A stretch of 64,000 nucleotides of DNA, taken from positions 1 to 64,000 of the forward strand of contig CANJPX010000005.1 in the NCBI GenBank assembly GCA_947476185.1, read 5' to 3'. Under the pieces are notes generated by a model. That model ran no database searches. It saw nothing but the letters and a program-made list of their open reading frames with translations, and had not been told where the DNA came from. Within the stretch, counting starts at the first letter, position 1; every line of letters starts with the position of its first letter. The translations under genes were made by a program, and so were the position numbers. Of this stretch, positions 1 to 7,164 are shown piece after piece. This DNA comes from Bacteroidota bacterium. GTDB taxonomy: Bacteria; Bacteroidota; Bacteroidia; 2-12-FULL-35-15.

Positions 1-313
1 GAAAAAATCAATGATGAAGAAAGATTTACTAGGATAGCGGCTATTAACCGCGGTACTTCTGAACGAAAGAGAAGAAGAAATTTCCTTTTAAAACAAAAAG
101 AGTTTTTGTTACTTTTTGCGGTCAAAAAGATAAAAAGAAAATTAAAAGCACAAACCTTCGTCTCAGCAGTGGAATCCCCCTTACCCCCTTTGTAAAGGGG
201 CAAATATTCTAATAATGAATTTAGTAAATAAGATGAAAATTAAAAACACAGTCCTGTTATTAAATTTATAGTATTGTATAACTACAAAAGCGAAGGAAGA
301 TGCATCGGCATAA
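1..313. other. Left-edge spacer without a supported gene
   Basis: No gene can be supported here. Frame 1 on the plus strand is open from the first base to a stop at 193-195, so the tail of an upstream gene cannot be excluded. The translation is lysine/arginine-rich and low in complexity, and its end runs through a C-rich dispersed repeat, which argues against a real C-terminus. Bases 100-137 (TTTTTGTTACTTTTTGCGG and following) look like a spacer repeat word seen in many Bacteroidota genomes; that last point is from memory and was not checked. Confidence 0.5.
171..220. repeat. C-rich dispersed repeat, copy A
   Basis: The sequence AATCCCCCTTACCCCCTTTG is followed by a perfect hairpin (CCCCTTT, 2-base loop, AAAGGGG) and then a tail containing CTAATAATGA. 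A second copy with the same hairpin and the same tail lies at 8744-8790, so the shared unit is longer than the palindrome alone. Confidence 0.7.
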
Positions 314-348
314 ATAAAAAAAGCGCTTCCGAAATATCGGAAGCGCTT
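314..348 (-). terminator. Rho-independent terminator of the subtilase gene
   Basis: A perfect 12-bp stem (AAGCGCTTCCGA / TCGGAAGCGCTT) with a 4-base loop is followed, on the minus strand, by TTTTTTATTTA. It lies just past the stop codon of the subtilase gene. Confidence 0.9.
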
Positions 349-371
349 CAAGCTTAGGGATGCTGTTTAAA

Positions 372-1976
372 CTATTTTTTCTTCATTAATTCTATTACCG
401 CATTATTCACATTCAAAAATCCTCCTGAAATACAGATCTCAGATAATTTTTTTGTAACCGGTTTTGTTTTTTTCTTTCTGAATCCTGCTTTCTTCGTCAA
501 GCCCGGTACATTCACTTTCCCGCTATAAGGCTCAACAGTTTTCATCAGTATCGCTCTTACTTCAGGTGCTTTTAATTCTGGAAAATACTCACGTATCATT
601 GCAGCAACTCCTGCAGTACTTGGCGACGCCATACTTGTTCCCGATAAACTTTCGTATTTATTATCCGGCAAGGTAGAGTATACATCAACTCCCGGTGCAA
701 ACAGATCCACTTTTTTCAAACCATAGTTAGAAAATGATCCGATTATGTCAGCACCTTTCTTATATCCGCTTGCTCCAACCTGGATCCAATTGCTAGCTAC
801 TTCACCGCTCAACAATTCTCTGCTCGGAAATGATAATTCATTATCGTTATCTTTTGATTCATTACCAGCAGCATGTATCATCAGAACATCTTTTGATTCG
901 GCATATTTCACAGCATCATCAACCAGATTTTTATCCGGAGAATAATATTTTCCAAAACTCATATTGATAACCGTTGCTCCATTGTCAACAGCATATCGAA
1001 TTGCATTCGCAACATCTTTGTCGCGCTCATCACCATTTGGCACGGCACGTACGATCATTATCTTCACATTGTTCGCAATTCCGTTCATACCAACACTATT
1101 ATTTCTCATAGCAGCAATTATCCCCGCAACGTGCGTTCCATGCATTGCATCAGGTCCTTGCACGTGATTATTCCCATAATATTTTTCATTCGGATTGTTC
1201 ACATCATCACCCACAATATATGTTCTCATCGAGTCAGCATCAAGTTTGCTATATTTCACCATAGGCTCAAAATGATCTTTTCCTTCTTTCAACTGACTTT
1301 CAAATTCTTCCGGTTTCAATAATCCAAGAGCAACAACACGTTTAATGTTTTTATTCAACTGCTCCTCCATTTCGTTTTCCGGTTTGTAATTTTTGAAAGC
1401 GTCTTTGTTTAAGATACCATTGTTTTGCTTTTTTACTTTAACCAGATAATCACTCACAAATGATATCCCTTCCAACTGCTTCTCATTCATTTTAAGTTCA
1501 GAAGTGTAAATTTCTTTCAGGCGTTTAAACTCTTGATAATTTTTTAATTCATCACCACTAAGTTTTGATTCATCCGTAAGATCTCTGTATTTTTTATTTC
1601 CTTTCTGAACGATACGGCACAATTCGGATGCCTCATTGTCGATGTCACCATTTTTTCCACCAATAAAACTCCAGCCATTCACATCATCAATGTATCCATT
1701 CTTATCATCATCAATTCCATTATCGGCAATTTCACCAACATTTTTCCAGATCACTTCTTTAAGGTCTTCCTGATTTGGATCTACTCCACTGTCGATCACG
1801 GCAACAATTACTGTTTTAGAAGTTTTAGTTGCCAATGCTTTATAGGCCTGCTCCGATCCAACTCCAAATACCTTGTCCTTCTTAGGATCAAGTGTTTGCC
1901 AATAATCGGGATTCTTTTTCTGAGCAAAAAGTGATGCCGTAAAAAGTATACTTAACAAAAAGAGTAGTTTTTTCAT
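372..1976 (-). CDS. Secreted S8 family serine peptidase (subtilase)
   Basis: An exported subtilisin-like endopeptidase. The N-terminus is a classic signal peptide (MKKLLFLLSILFTASLFAQ). The catalytic triad is complete: Asp62 in VIDSGVD, His279 in HGTHVAG and Ser448 in GTSMASP, with the oxyanion-hole Asn near 372 in HAAGN. Asp and His are about 217 residues apart, far more than in ordinary subtilisins; the extra segment is charged, probably helical, and preceded by a calcium-loop-like DNGIDDDKNG. No T9SS C-terminal sorting domain is visible, so the protein is probably periplasmic or exported by another route. It is a single-gene unit with its own terminator. The family assignment is firm; the substrate is unknown. 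Confidence 0.93.
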   Translation of the reverse strand: MKKLLFLLSILFTASLFAQKKNPDYWQTLDPKKDKVFGVGSEQAYKALATKTSKTVIVAVIDSGVDPNQEDLKEVIWKNVGEIADNGIDDDKNGYIDDVNGWSFIGGKNGDIDNEASELCRIVQKGNKKYRDLTDESKLSGDELKNYQEFKRLKEIYTSELKMNEKQLEGISFVSDYLVKVKKQNNGILNKDAFKNYKPENEMEEQLNKNIKRVVALGLLKPEEFESQLKEGKDHFEPMVKYSKLDADSMRTYIVGDDVNNPNEKYYGNNHVQGPDAMHGTHVAGIIAAMRNNSVGMNGIANNVKIMIVRAVPNGDERDKDVANAIRYAVDNGATVINMSFGKYYSPDKNLVDDAVKYAESKDVLMIHAAGNESKDNDNELSFPSRELLSGEVASNWIQVGASGYKKGADIIGSFSNYGLKKVDLFAPGVDVYSTLPDNKYESLSGTSMASPSTAGVAAMIREYFPELKAPEVRAILMKTVEPYSGKVNVPGLTKKAGFRKKKTKPVTKKLSEICISGGFLNVNNAVIELMKKK

Positions 1977-2091
1977 TTTTTTTGATTTTTCACTACGAAA
2001 ATAACGATAATTAACTGATTTTTACTCAATACTTTATGGCATGGCACAACTCAGTATATGAATGGTTTATTTGGGGGATGAATGGAAAACA

Positions 2092-2125
2092 AAAAACTCC
2101 GATTAGTAGCACTAAACGGAGTTTT
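2092..2125 (-). terminator. Rho-independent terminator of the bacilliredoxin gene
   Basis: The stem AAAAACTCCG / CGGAGTTTTT has an inner TTAGT/ACTAA pairing and is followed on the minus strand by a T-rich run. It is placed just after the bacilliredoxin stop codon. Confidence 0.85.
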
Positions 2126-2143
2126 TCAGGTTGTTTCTAGTGC

Positions 2144-2554
2144 TTAACACAATTCATCATAAGCCATTTTCAGGTTATCAGCAATCATTTGGGCGCTACG
2201 GCCTTCGATATGATGACGCTCTACAAAATGAACTAATTTCCCGTCTTTAAACAATGCAATACATGGTGATGACGGTGGATACGGAGCAAAATGCTTACGC
2301 GCCTCAGCTACTGCTTCAGTGTCAAATCCTGCAAAAACTGTTGTGATCTTTGACGGATGTTTCGCTCCTGTTAATGATAATTTCACTCCCGGACGAGCAG
2401 CTCCTGCTGCGCAACCGCAAACCGAATTGATCACTACTAACGTTGTCCCATTAGTGTTTATAGCTGCATTCACAGCTTCCGGAGTGGTTAGATCTTCAAA
2501 ACCCGCTGCTGTTAACTCAGCTTTCATTGGCATTACAATACTTTCTGGATACAT
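2144..2554 (-). CDS. BrxA/BrxB family bacilliredoxin (YphP/YqiW)
   Basis: A small cytosolic thioredoxin-fold protein of 136 residues, the usual size of the YphP/YqiW family. The family's CGC active-site motif is present at residues 46-48 (NSVCGCAAG), and later segments such as APYPPSSP and FVERHHIEGR are family-typical. In Firmicutes these proteins remove bacillithiol from oxidised proteins; in Bacteroidota the low-molecular-weight thiol partner is less certain, so the exact reaction is inferred. It is monocistronic, with its own terminator and an exact TAAATTTG promoter element about 43 bases upstream. Confidence 0.92.
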   Translation of the reverse strand: MYPESIVMPMKAELTAAGFEDLTTPEAVNAAINTNGTTLVVINSVCGCAAGAARPGVKLSLTGAKHPSKITTVFAGFDTEAVAEARKHFAPYPPSSPCIALFKDGKLVHFVERHHIEGRSAQMIADNLKMAYDELC

Positions 2555-2596
2555 GGTATTCTATTTTTAAGTTTAATTATAGCAATTTAATTTATG

Positions 2597-2604
2597 CAAA
2601 TTTA
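2597..2604 (-). promoter_or_regulatory. TAnnTTTG -7 element upstream of the bacilliredoxin gene
   Basis: The minus strand reads TAAATTTG, an exact match to the Bacteroidota -7 consensus, about 43 bases before the start codon. No clear TTG -33 element is seen at the expected distance. Confidence 0.45.
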
Positions 2605-2747
2605 CGAAATATATGAATCGCTTTAAGAAACCATTAAAAATAACACATTTCTTTTTATTCTGATTTTTCAATGTGATTTTAAAGGAATCGCTATGAAAAT
2701 AAAGGATCTTAGACCTGATGAAACCTCAGCCTAAATGAATGATTTTT

Positions 2748-3458
2748 TTATTTACCGGACGTTGAGTCTGTATTTAAAATAAAACCTACTCCGAAAACAT
2801 TCTCAATTTTCAGATCAGGGTCTTCTTTAAGATATTTTCTTATTTTGGTGATGAACACATCTAAACTTCGGCCAAGAAAATAATCATTCTCGCCCCACAG
2901 ATCTTTTAAAAGATCTTCTCTCTTCACAACTTTATTTCTGTTATCGTTCAGGTATTTAAGGACCTCACTTTCTTTCTCGGTGATGCGTTTTATTTTATTC
3001 TCGATCATCAACGACTGATTATTAAAATCAAAAGCAAATCTTCCGATAGAAATAATTTCTTCTCTGATTTCTTTTTTCTCTGACGGAATTCTGCGTGCAA
3101 TTGCTTTTATTTTCCAAAGCAATTCTTCCTCGTCAAATGGTTTTGTGATATAATCATCCGCACCAAGATCATAGCCTTTTAATTTATCTTCCTTCAGGGA
3201 TTTTGCTGTAATGAAAATGAAAGGGATATTTTTGTCTTTCATCCTGATCTCTTTAGCTAATGTAAAACCATCCATCTTCGGCAACATCACATCCAACAAG
3301 CATAAGCTAAAATGATTACTTTGAAACGCCTTTAAAGCCAGCTCACCATCTTTGCAAAGCTTCACATCAAATCCTTCCGTCTCCAGATAATCAACTAAAA
3401 GAACACCCAAATTAAGATCGTCTTCCGCAAGTAATATTTTTACTCTCTCTTTATTCAT
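2748..3458 (-). CDS. OmpR-family response regulator
   Basis: A DNA-binding response regulator of 236 residues. The receiver domain (about 5-120) has the acidic pair near Glu12-Asp13, the phospho-acceptor Asp56 in LLDVMLP and the conserved Lys in ITKPFD. The C-terminal winged helix (about 140-230) contains the usual EVLKYL and VFITKIRKYL segments. It is translated after the histidine kinase with an 8-base overlap, so the two are co-transcribed and are certainly cognate partners. The stimulus is unknown; see the kinase entry for the cysteine-cluster argument. Confidence 0.95.
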   Translation of the reverse strand: MNKERVKILLAEDDLNLGVLLVDYLETEGFDVKLCKDGELALKAFQSNHFSLCLLDVMLPKMDGFTLAKEIRMKDKNIPFIFITAKSLKEDKLKGYDLGADDYITKPFDEEELLWKIKAIARRIPSEKKEIREEIISIGRFAFDFNNQSLMIENKIKRITEKESEVLKYLNDNRNKVVKREDLLKDLWGENDYFLGRSLDVFITKIRKYLKEDPDLKIENVFGVGFILNTDSTSGK

Positions 3459-4713
3459 TTACAAATGGTAATGAAATTATAAAAGTTGTTCCTTTTCCTT
3501 TTTCACTTTCAAGAACAATTGTTCCATCATGCAATTCAATGATCTTATTAACGTATGCCAGTCCAAGTCCAAACCCCTTCACATCATGCACATTTCCTGT
3601 CGGCACCCTAAAAAATTTATCAAACACCTTTTTCACATATTCTTTATCAATACCAATTCCTTTATCAGAAACAACAATTTTTAAATAATTAGAATCATTA
3701 TATGTTTCAATATTTATTTCCGGTTTCTCCTTAGAATATTTTATTGCATTATCAATTAAATTACACAAAGCATTTGTAAGATGACTCTTATCTCCAAAAA
3801 CAACAAACCTCTCTGCCTTCAAAGCTAATGTAAGATCGCCTTTTCTATTCTCTATTTGAATGCTGATACATTTCACAGCATCGTTAATTAATTGATGAAG
3901 ATCGATCTCTGTTTTTACCAATGGGATTTCTCCTCTTTCCAAAGCGGTCATACTCAACACTTGCTCGACCTGTAGACGCAGCTTCTCATTTTCCTCAAGT
4001 ATGATACCCGAATAATGTTTTATCTTTTCTTCTTGTTTGATATTGGAATCCTTCACCATCATCTTTCCTGCTAATGCGATATTCGTTAATGGTGTTTTGA
4101 ATTCATGTGTCATATTATTTAAAAAATCTGTTGTATGTTCCGAAATTCTTTTCTCCTTTATCAAGGATAAAATAGTTCTCCAAAACATAACGAGTACCAC
4201 AAGAATTAAAATCACAGAAGTGATGAACATCGTTCCCATCTCTGCAATAATGAATTGTTTTTTATCGGGCAATATCAACTTCAGTTCCAAGCCATTCATA
4301 TTTACAACCTCCTCCAATCGCTTTTTGAAAACACTTTCATTCCAACTTCCTGCAGGAACTGCTTCATCTTTCTGGCCGGATGGCTTTATTACTTCGAAAG
4401 AGAACTCTAAATGGAAATTATAAAACTTCATATAATTCTTTAACAGCGAATCTATTTTATTGATCTCAGTATTACCCAATTTCAATTTGCAATCAGAATC
4501 GCCCTCAAAGCAACTGCTGCCCATATTCATACAGGTTTTTTTGTCTAAGCAAAGTGCATCTATCGTTTTTGAAAGAACCATATTTGCTTTTTCATTAAAC
4601 AGCTCTTCTTTTGCATTTGCCGTCTGCACTATCCAACTCACTTGAATCGCCAACACAATCACCAGCGCAATCGAGGAGGCTGCAATAAAAATATATGTTC
4701 TGTTTTGTTTCAT
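3451..4713 (-). CDS. Sensor histidine kinase with a cysteine-containing periplasmic domain
   Basis: A membrane histidine kinase of 420 residues. The first transmembrane helix is at about 7-29 and the second at about 162-182; the roughly 130 residues between them form a periplasmic sensor. His203 in MTHEFKTP is the phospho-accepting histidine, followed by an ATPase domain with N box (LCNLIDNAIKYS) and G boxes (DKGIGID, GFGLGLAY). The sensor holds four cysteines with spacing C-x5-C-x6-C-x6-C (residues 55, 61, 68, 75), a possible disulfide or metal site. The gene overlaps the downstream response regulator by 8 bases and is divergent from a small exported cysteine-rich protein, which suggests a shared redox or metal role (inference). 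Confidence 0.95.
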   Translation of the reverse strand: MKQNRTYIFIAASSIALVIVLAIQVSWIVQTANAKEELFNEKANMVLSKTIDALCLDKKTCMNMGSSCFEGDSDCKLKLGNTEINKIDSLLKNYMKFYNFHLEFSFEVIKPSGQKDEAVPAGSWNESVFKKRLEEVVNMNGLELKLILPDKKQFIIAEMGTMFITSVILILVVLVMFWRTILSLIKEKRISEHTTDFLNNMTHEFKTPLTNIALAGKMMVKDSNIKQEEKIKHYSGIILEENEKLRLQVEQVLSMTALERGEIPLVKTEIDLHQLINDAVKCISIQIENRKGDLTLALKAERFVVFGDKSHLTNALCNLIDNAIKYSKEKPEINIETYNDSNYLKIVVSDKGIGIDKEYVKKVFDKFFRVPTGNVHDVKGFGLGLAYVNKIIELHDGTIVLESEKGKGTTFIISLPFVNE

Positions 4714-4816
4714 ATGATATTCAAAATTAACTATTTTCCTCTTGCTTTTACTGGCATTAACAAGTTATTAACAACAAAATAACTTCTCAGTAACAACATC
4801 ACCGCTATTTCGAAAG

Positions 4817-4824
4817 TACATTTG
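4817..4824 (+). promoter_or_regulatory. TAnnTTTG -7 element upstream of the cysteine-rich protein
   Basis: TACATTTG matches the Bacteroidota -7 consensus exactly and lies 29 bases before the start codon of the cysteine-rich protein. The -33 region lacks a clear TTG, which could mean an activator is needed; the neighbouring response regulator is a candidate (inference). Confidence 0.5.
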
Positions 4825-4852
4825 TTATATAAATCCTTAAAAAATATAACTC

Positions 4853-5116
4853 ATGAAAAAATTAATTTTAACCTCAGCTACAATTTTATTTATCAGCCTT
4901 TCCTCTTTTGCACAAGATGGCGTAAAAAGCACTAAAAATTGCGAAAAAAAATGTGACATGAAAGAATGTCCGAACAATAACGATTGCAAGAAAAAATGCG
5001 AAATGGGCGAATGTACTGCCGACATGAAATGCCATAAAGCAGAAGCGAAATCTTGTACAAAAAGTTGCAAAATGGATGATGCAAAAAAAGAAAATGCATC
5101 TCCTTCTAACAAATAA
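4853..5116 (+). CDS. Small exported cysteine-rich protein
   Basis: An 87-residue protein with a signal peptide (MKKLILTSATILFISLSSFAQ). The mature part is short, charged and holds nine cysteines. Two copies of C-x3-C-x4-C with a shared methionine occur in tandem (CEKKCDMKEC and CKKKCEMGEC), followed by MKCHK and CTKSCKMDD. Such Cys/Met/His spacing resembles metal-binding or metallothionein-like peptides, but no named family was recognised. It has its own promoter element and terminator, and is divergent from a two-component system whose sensor also carries a cysteine cluster. The two minus-strand ORFs listed across it are shadows: they lack a coherent signal peptide, while this frame starts with one and ends just before a terminator. 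Confidence 0.85.
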   Translation: MKKLILTSATILFISLSSFAQDGVKSTKNCEKKCDMKECPNNNDCKKKCEMGECTADMKCHKAEAKSCTKSCKMDDAKKENASPSNK

Positions 5117-5136
5117 TACAAGAATCGATATAAAGA

Positions 5137-5165
5137 AAAGAGCTTTTACAGAGCTCTTTCTTTTT
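5137..5165 (+). terminator. Rho-independent terminator after the cysteine-rich protein
   Basis: The stem AAAGAGCT / AGCTCTTT has a 7-base loop and is followed by CTTTTT, 20 bases after the stop codon. Confidence 0.85.
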
Positions 5166-5298
5166 GCCATACCCTATCCTGAAAGGGCAGCATCAACTGA
5201 TTAGATATCGCTTAAAACAACAGCTCTCCAGCTCTTCAATTCCCTCATTTTTACCTCGCCAATCCACGAAAAAATGCATTTTATTAGGCAAAAATATG

Positions 5299-5306
5299 TA
5301 CTTTTG
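5299..5306 (+). promoter_or_regulatory. TAnnTTTG -7 element upstream of the polytopic membrane protein gene
   Basis: TACTTTTG is an exact consensus match. It would give a leader of roughly 110 bases that contains the inverted repeat at 5361-5413. No clear -33 TTG is seen. Confidence 0.35.
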
Positions 5307-5360
5307 CATTGCTAAATTCTCATTTGTTCTGACAGAAAGAGTTTGATAAAAGCCTTTCTT

Positions 5361-5413
5361 CGGACTTAATTGAAATTTTTAATTTTTTGTTTTGACTTTC
5401 AATAGTAAGTCCG
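5361..5413. repeat. Imperfect inverted repeat in the leader before the polytopic membrane protein gene
   Basis: CGGACTTAATTGAAA (5361-5375) faces TTTCAATAGTAAGTCCG (5397-5413); the arms are complementary apart from a two-base insertion. The right arm ends 11 bases before the ATG at 5424, so folding would approach the ribosome-binding region. Confidence 0.55.
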
Positions 5414-5423
5414 GATCATTTAA

Positions 5424-7106
5424 ATGAATAAACTTAATAAGAACAACTTTTCGCAATCTCAATCAAAGGAAAAATCATATTTCAAACTTTCCTTTCTGAT
5501 TATTGCACTTTATTATTTGCCCTACATACTATTGGGCAAAAATTCTCCATTGCTGATCCTGGATAATATGGACTCCAATATTACCTGGGTGAAAATTTTT
5601 TTAGAAAGCGGAAATTTATTTTCTAACCCTTATACAAAGATCGATCAGGTACTGAATGGAATTCCCAACTCATCAATTTACGGGATGTACGATTTTAGTC
5701 TCATCTGGTTCAAGGCATGCGGCATTTTTTGGGGATATGTGATCAATAAATTTTTAATGACCCTTGTCGGATTTACCGGAATGTATTACCTGCTTAAAAA
5801 ACATTTTTTACCGAAAGATGTATACATTCTCATTCCTTTTGGTGTTGCACTCACCTTCGCCTTCCTTCCATTTTGGTCTTTTACAATGTCTGTTTGCGGA
5901 TTGCCATTATTATTATTCGCTTTTCTGAATCTCCGGAACAAGACTTTCCATTATACCAATTGGCTGATAATTTTATTATTCCCCCTTTATTCTTCACTGA
6001 TACTTTCAGGAGTGTTTTTTATGCTGATAATTACACTCATATTCATTTATGATGCAGTAAAAACAAGATCGTTTAATTTTCCGCTTTTATCAGGGATCAT
6101 CCTCATGGGCTGCATGTATATCATCAGCCACTTCCCGCTTTTCTATACTTTCATTTACAGATCTTCAGTTGTTTCCCATAGGATAGAATTTCAAATGCTT
6201 GCTTTATCATTTCTGGAGGCCTCAAAAAAATCCTTTAAACTATTTACTGAAGGCCAGTTTCATGCGCAAAGTCTGCATACATTTATAATAATTCCCATAC
6301 TCTTGGGCTGCTATCTTTTATACAAATCAAAAAGTATCAATAGATCCTATAAGTTCATTTTGATCTTTATCCTCTTAACAACAATGTTTTACGGCTTCCT
6401 CGACTGGAGCATGATCGCACAATTAAATAAAAAATTAATGGATGTCTTGCCGATACAATTACAACGTATACATTTCCTTCATCCTATGTTCTGGTATATA
6501 CTTTTTGCAGTTTCTCTGTTTAAAATTTCAACCTCTTTTAATGCCGGAAAAAAAATTGTAGTGATCCTATTACTAATTCAGTTTTTATATGTGGTAGGTA
6601 ACCACGAACTTCTTGCAAACAGAAAAGGTCCATCCTTCAATCAATTTTATGCTCAAAAACAATTTAACAAGATAAAAACATTTATTAATAAACCTCAAAA
6701 CTCATATCGGATTATTTCAGTCGGGCTCCATCCAGCCATAGCACAATTCAATGGCTTTTACACATTGGATGGATATTTCCCAAGCTATCCGCTGGATTAC
6801 AAACACGAATTCCGGAAAATCATTTCACCTGAATTAGACAAAAGCAAAAAGCTAAAAGATTACTTCGATAACTGGGGTTCCCGCTGTTACGCATTTTCTT
6901 CAGAAACAGGACTTGATTTCGTAGATCCTAAATACCGTCGTATCCAACAACTGGATTACAACTTTGATGCCTTCAAAAATATGGGCGGCGAATATATAAT
7001 TTCAAGAGCAGAAATCGATCCAGGTAATAATACAAAGTTGAAACTCGTAAAGACCTTTGCAAAATATGATTCGTACTGGAAAATATATTTATACGAAGTT
7101 TTGTAA
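5424..7106 (+). CDS. Polytopic membrane protein resembling DUF6044 (YkoS-like)
   Basis: A 560-residue integral membrane protein with about ten to twelve hydrophobic segments between residues 22 and 400 and a soluble C-terminal domain of about 150 residues. The N-terminal LLILDNMDSNITWVKIF and the general layout resemble the DUF6044/YkoS family, whose function is not established; the acidic loop after the first helix is reminiscent of GT-C glycosyltransferases. This family call is from memory. It is followed 58 bases later by the U32 gene on the same strand, so read-through is possible, but no functional link is evident. An outer-layer glycan or lipid role would be a guess. Confidence 0.75.
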   Translation: MNKLNKNNFSQSQSKEKSYFKLSFLIIALYYLPYILLGKNSPLLILDNMDSNITWVKIFLESGNLFSNPYTKIDQVLNGIPNSSIYGMYDFSLIWFKACGIFWGYVINKFLMTLVGFTGMYYLLKKHFLPKDVYILIPFGVALTFAFLPFWSFTMSVCGLPLLLFAFLNLRNKTFHYTNWLIILLFPLYSSLILSGVFFMLIITLIFIYDAVKTRSFNFPLLSGIILMGCMYIISHFPLFYTFIYRSSVVSHRIEFQMLALSFLEASKKSFKLFTEGQFHAQSLHTFIIIPILLGCYLLYKSKSINRSYKFILIFILLTTMFYGFLDWSMIAQLNKKLMDVLPIQLQRIHFLHPMFWYILFAVSLFKISTSFNAGKKIVVILLLIQFLYVVGNHELLANRKGPSFNQFYAQKQFNKIKTFINKPQNSYRIISVGLHPAIAQFNGFYTLDGYFPSYPLDYKHEFRKIISPELDKSKKLKDYFDNWGSRCYAFSSETGLDFVDPKYRRIQQLDYNFDAFKNMGGEYIISRAEIDPGNNTKLKLVKTFAKYDSYWKIYLYEVL

Positions 7107-7164
7107 CATAAAAAATATTTAATTTAAAGGATCTTTTTCATAACAAGAATTATAATAAAACAGC

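Larger units (their letters stand above)
5166..5423. other. Spacer and leader before the polytopic membrane protein gene
   Basis: No gene is supported; the 60-residue ORF at 5164-5346 has no family features or credible start. The stretch holds TACTTTTG at 5299-5306, an exact -7 match on the plus strand, and a long imperfect inverted repeat at 5361-5413 that ends just before the next start codon. Confidence 0.5.

Noticed and set aside
1-195. Open frame at the left edge as the end of an upstream gene
   Set aside because: It is lysine/arginine-rich and ends inside a C-rich spacer repeat; without the upstream sequence it cannot be supported.
4037-4423. A 128-residue plus-strand ORF
   Set aside because: Antisense to the histidine kinase catalytic region; no start context or motif supports it.
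4722-4729. TAATTTTG as promoter of the histidine kinase gene
   Set aside because: It is only 9 bases before the start codon, too close for a normal leader, and no -33 box is placed.
4837-5170. Two minus-strand ORFs of 94 residues (4837-5121 and 4886-5170) across the cysteine-rich gene
   Set aside because: They are shadows of the plus-strand gene, which has a signal peptide, a promoter octamer and a terminator. The shadow translations are Phe/His-rich with no coherent pattern.
5164-5346. A 60-residue plus-strand ORF in the spacer before the polytopic membrane protein gene
   Set aside because: Starts within the T run of a terminator, has no plausible domain and ends in a leader region.
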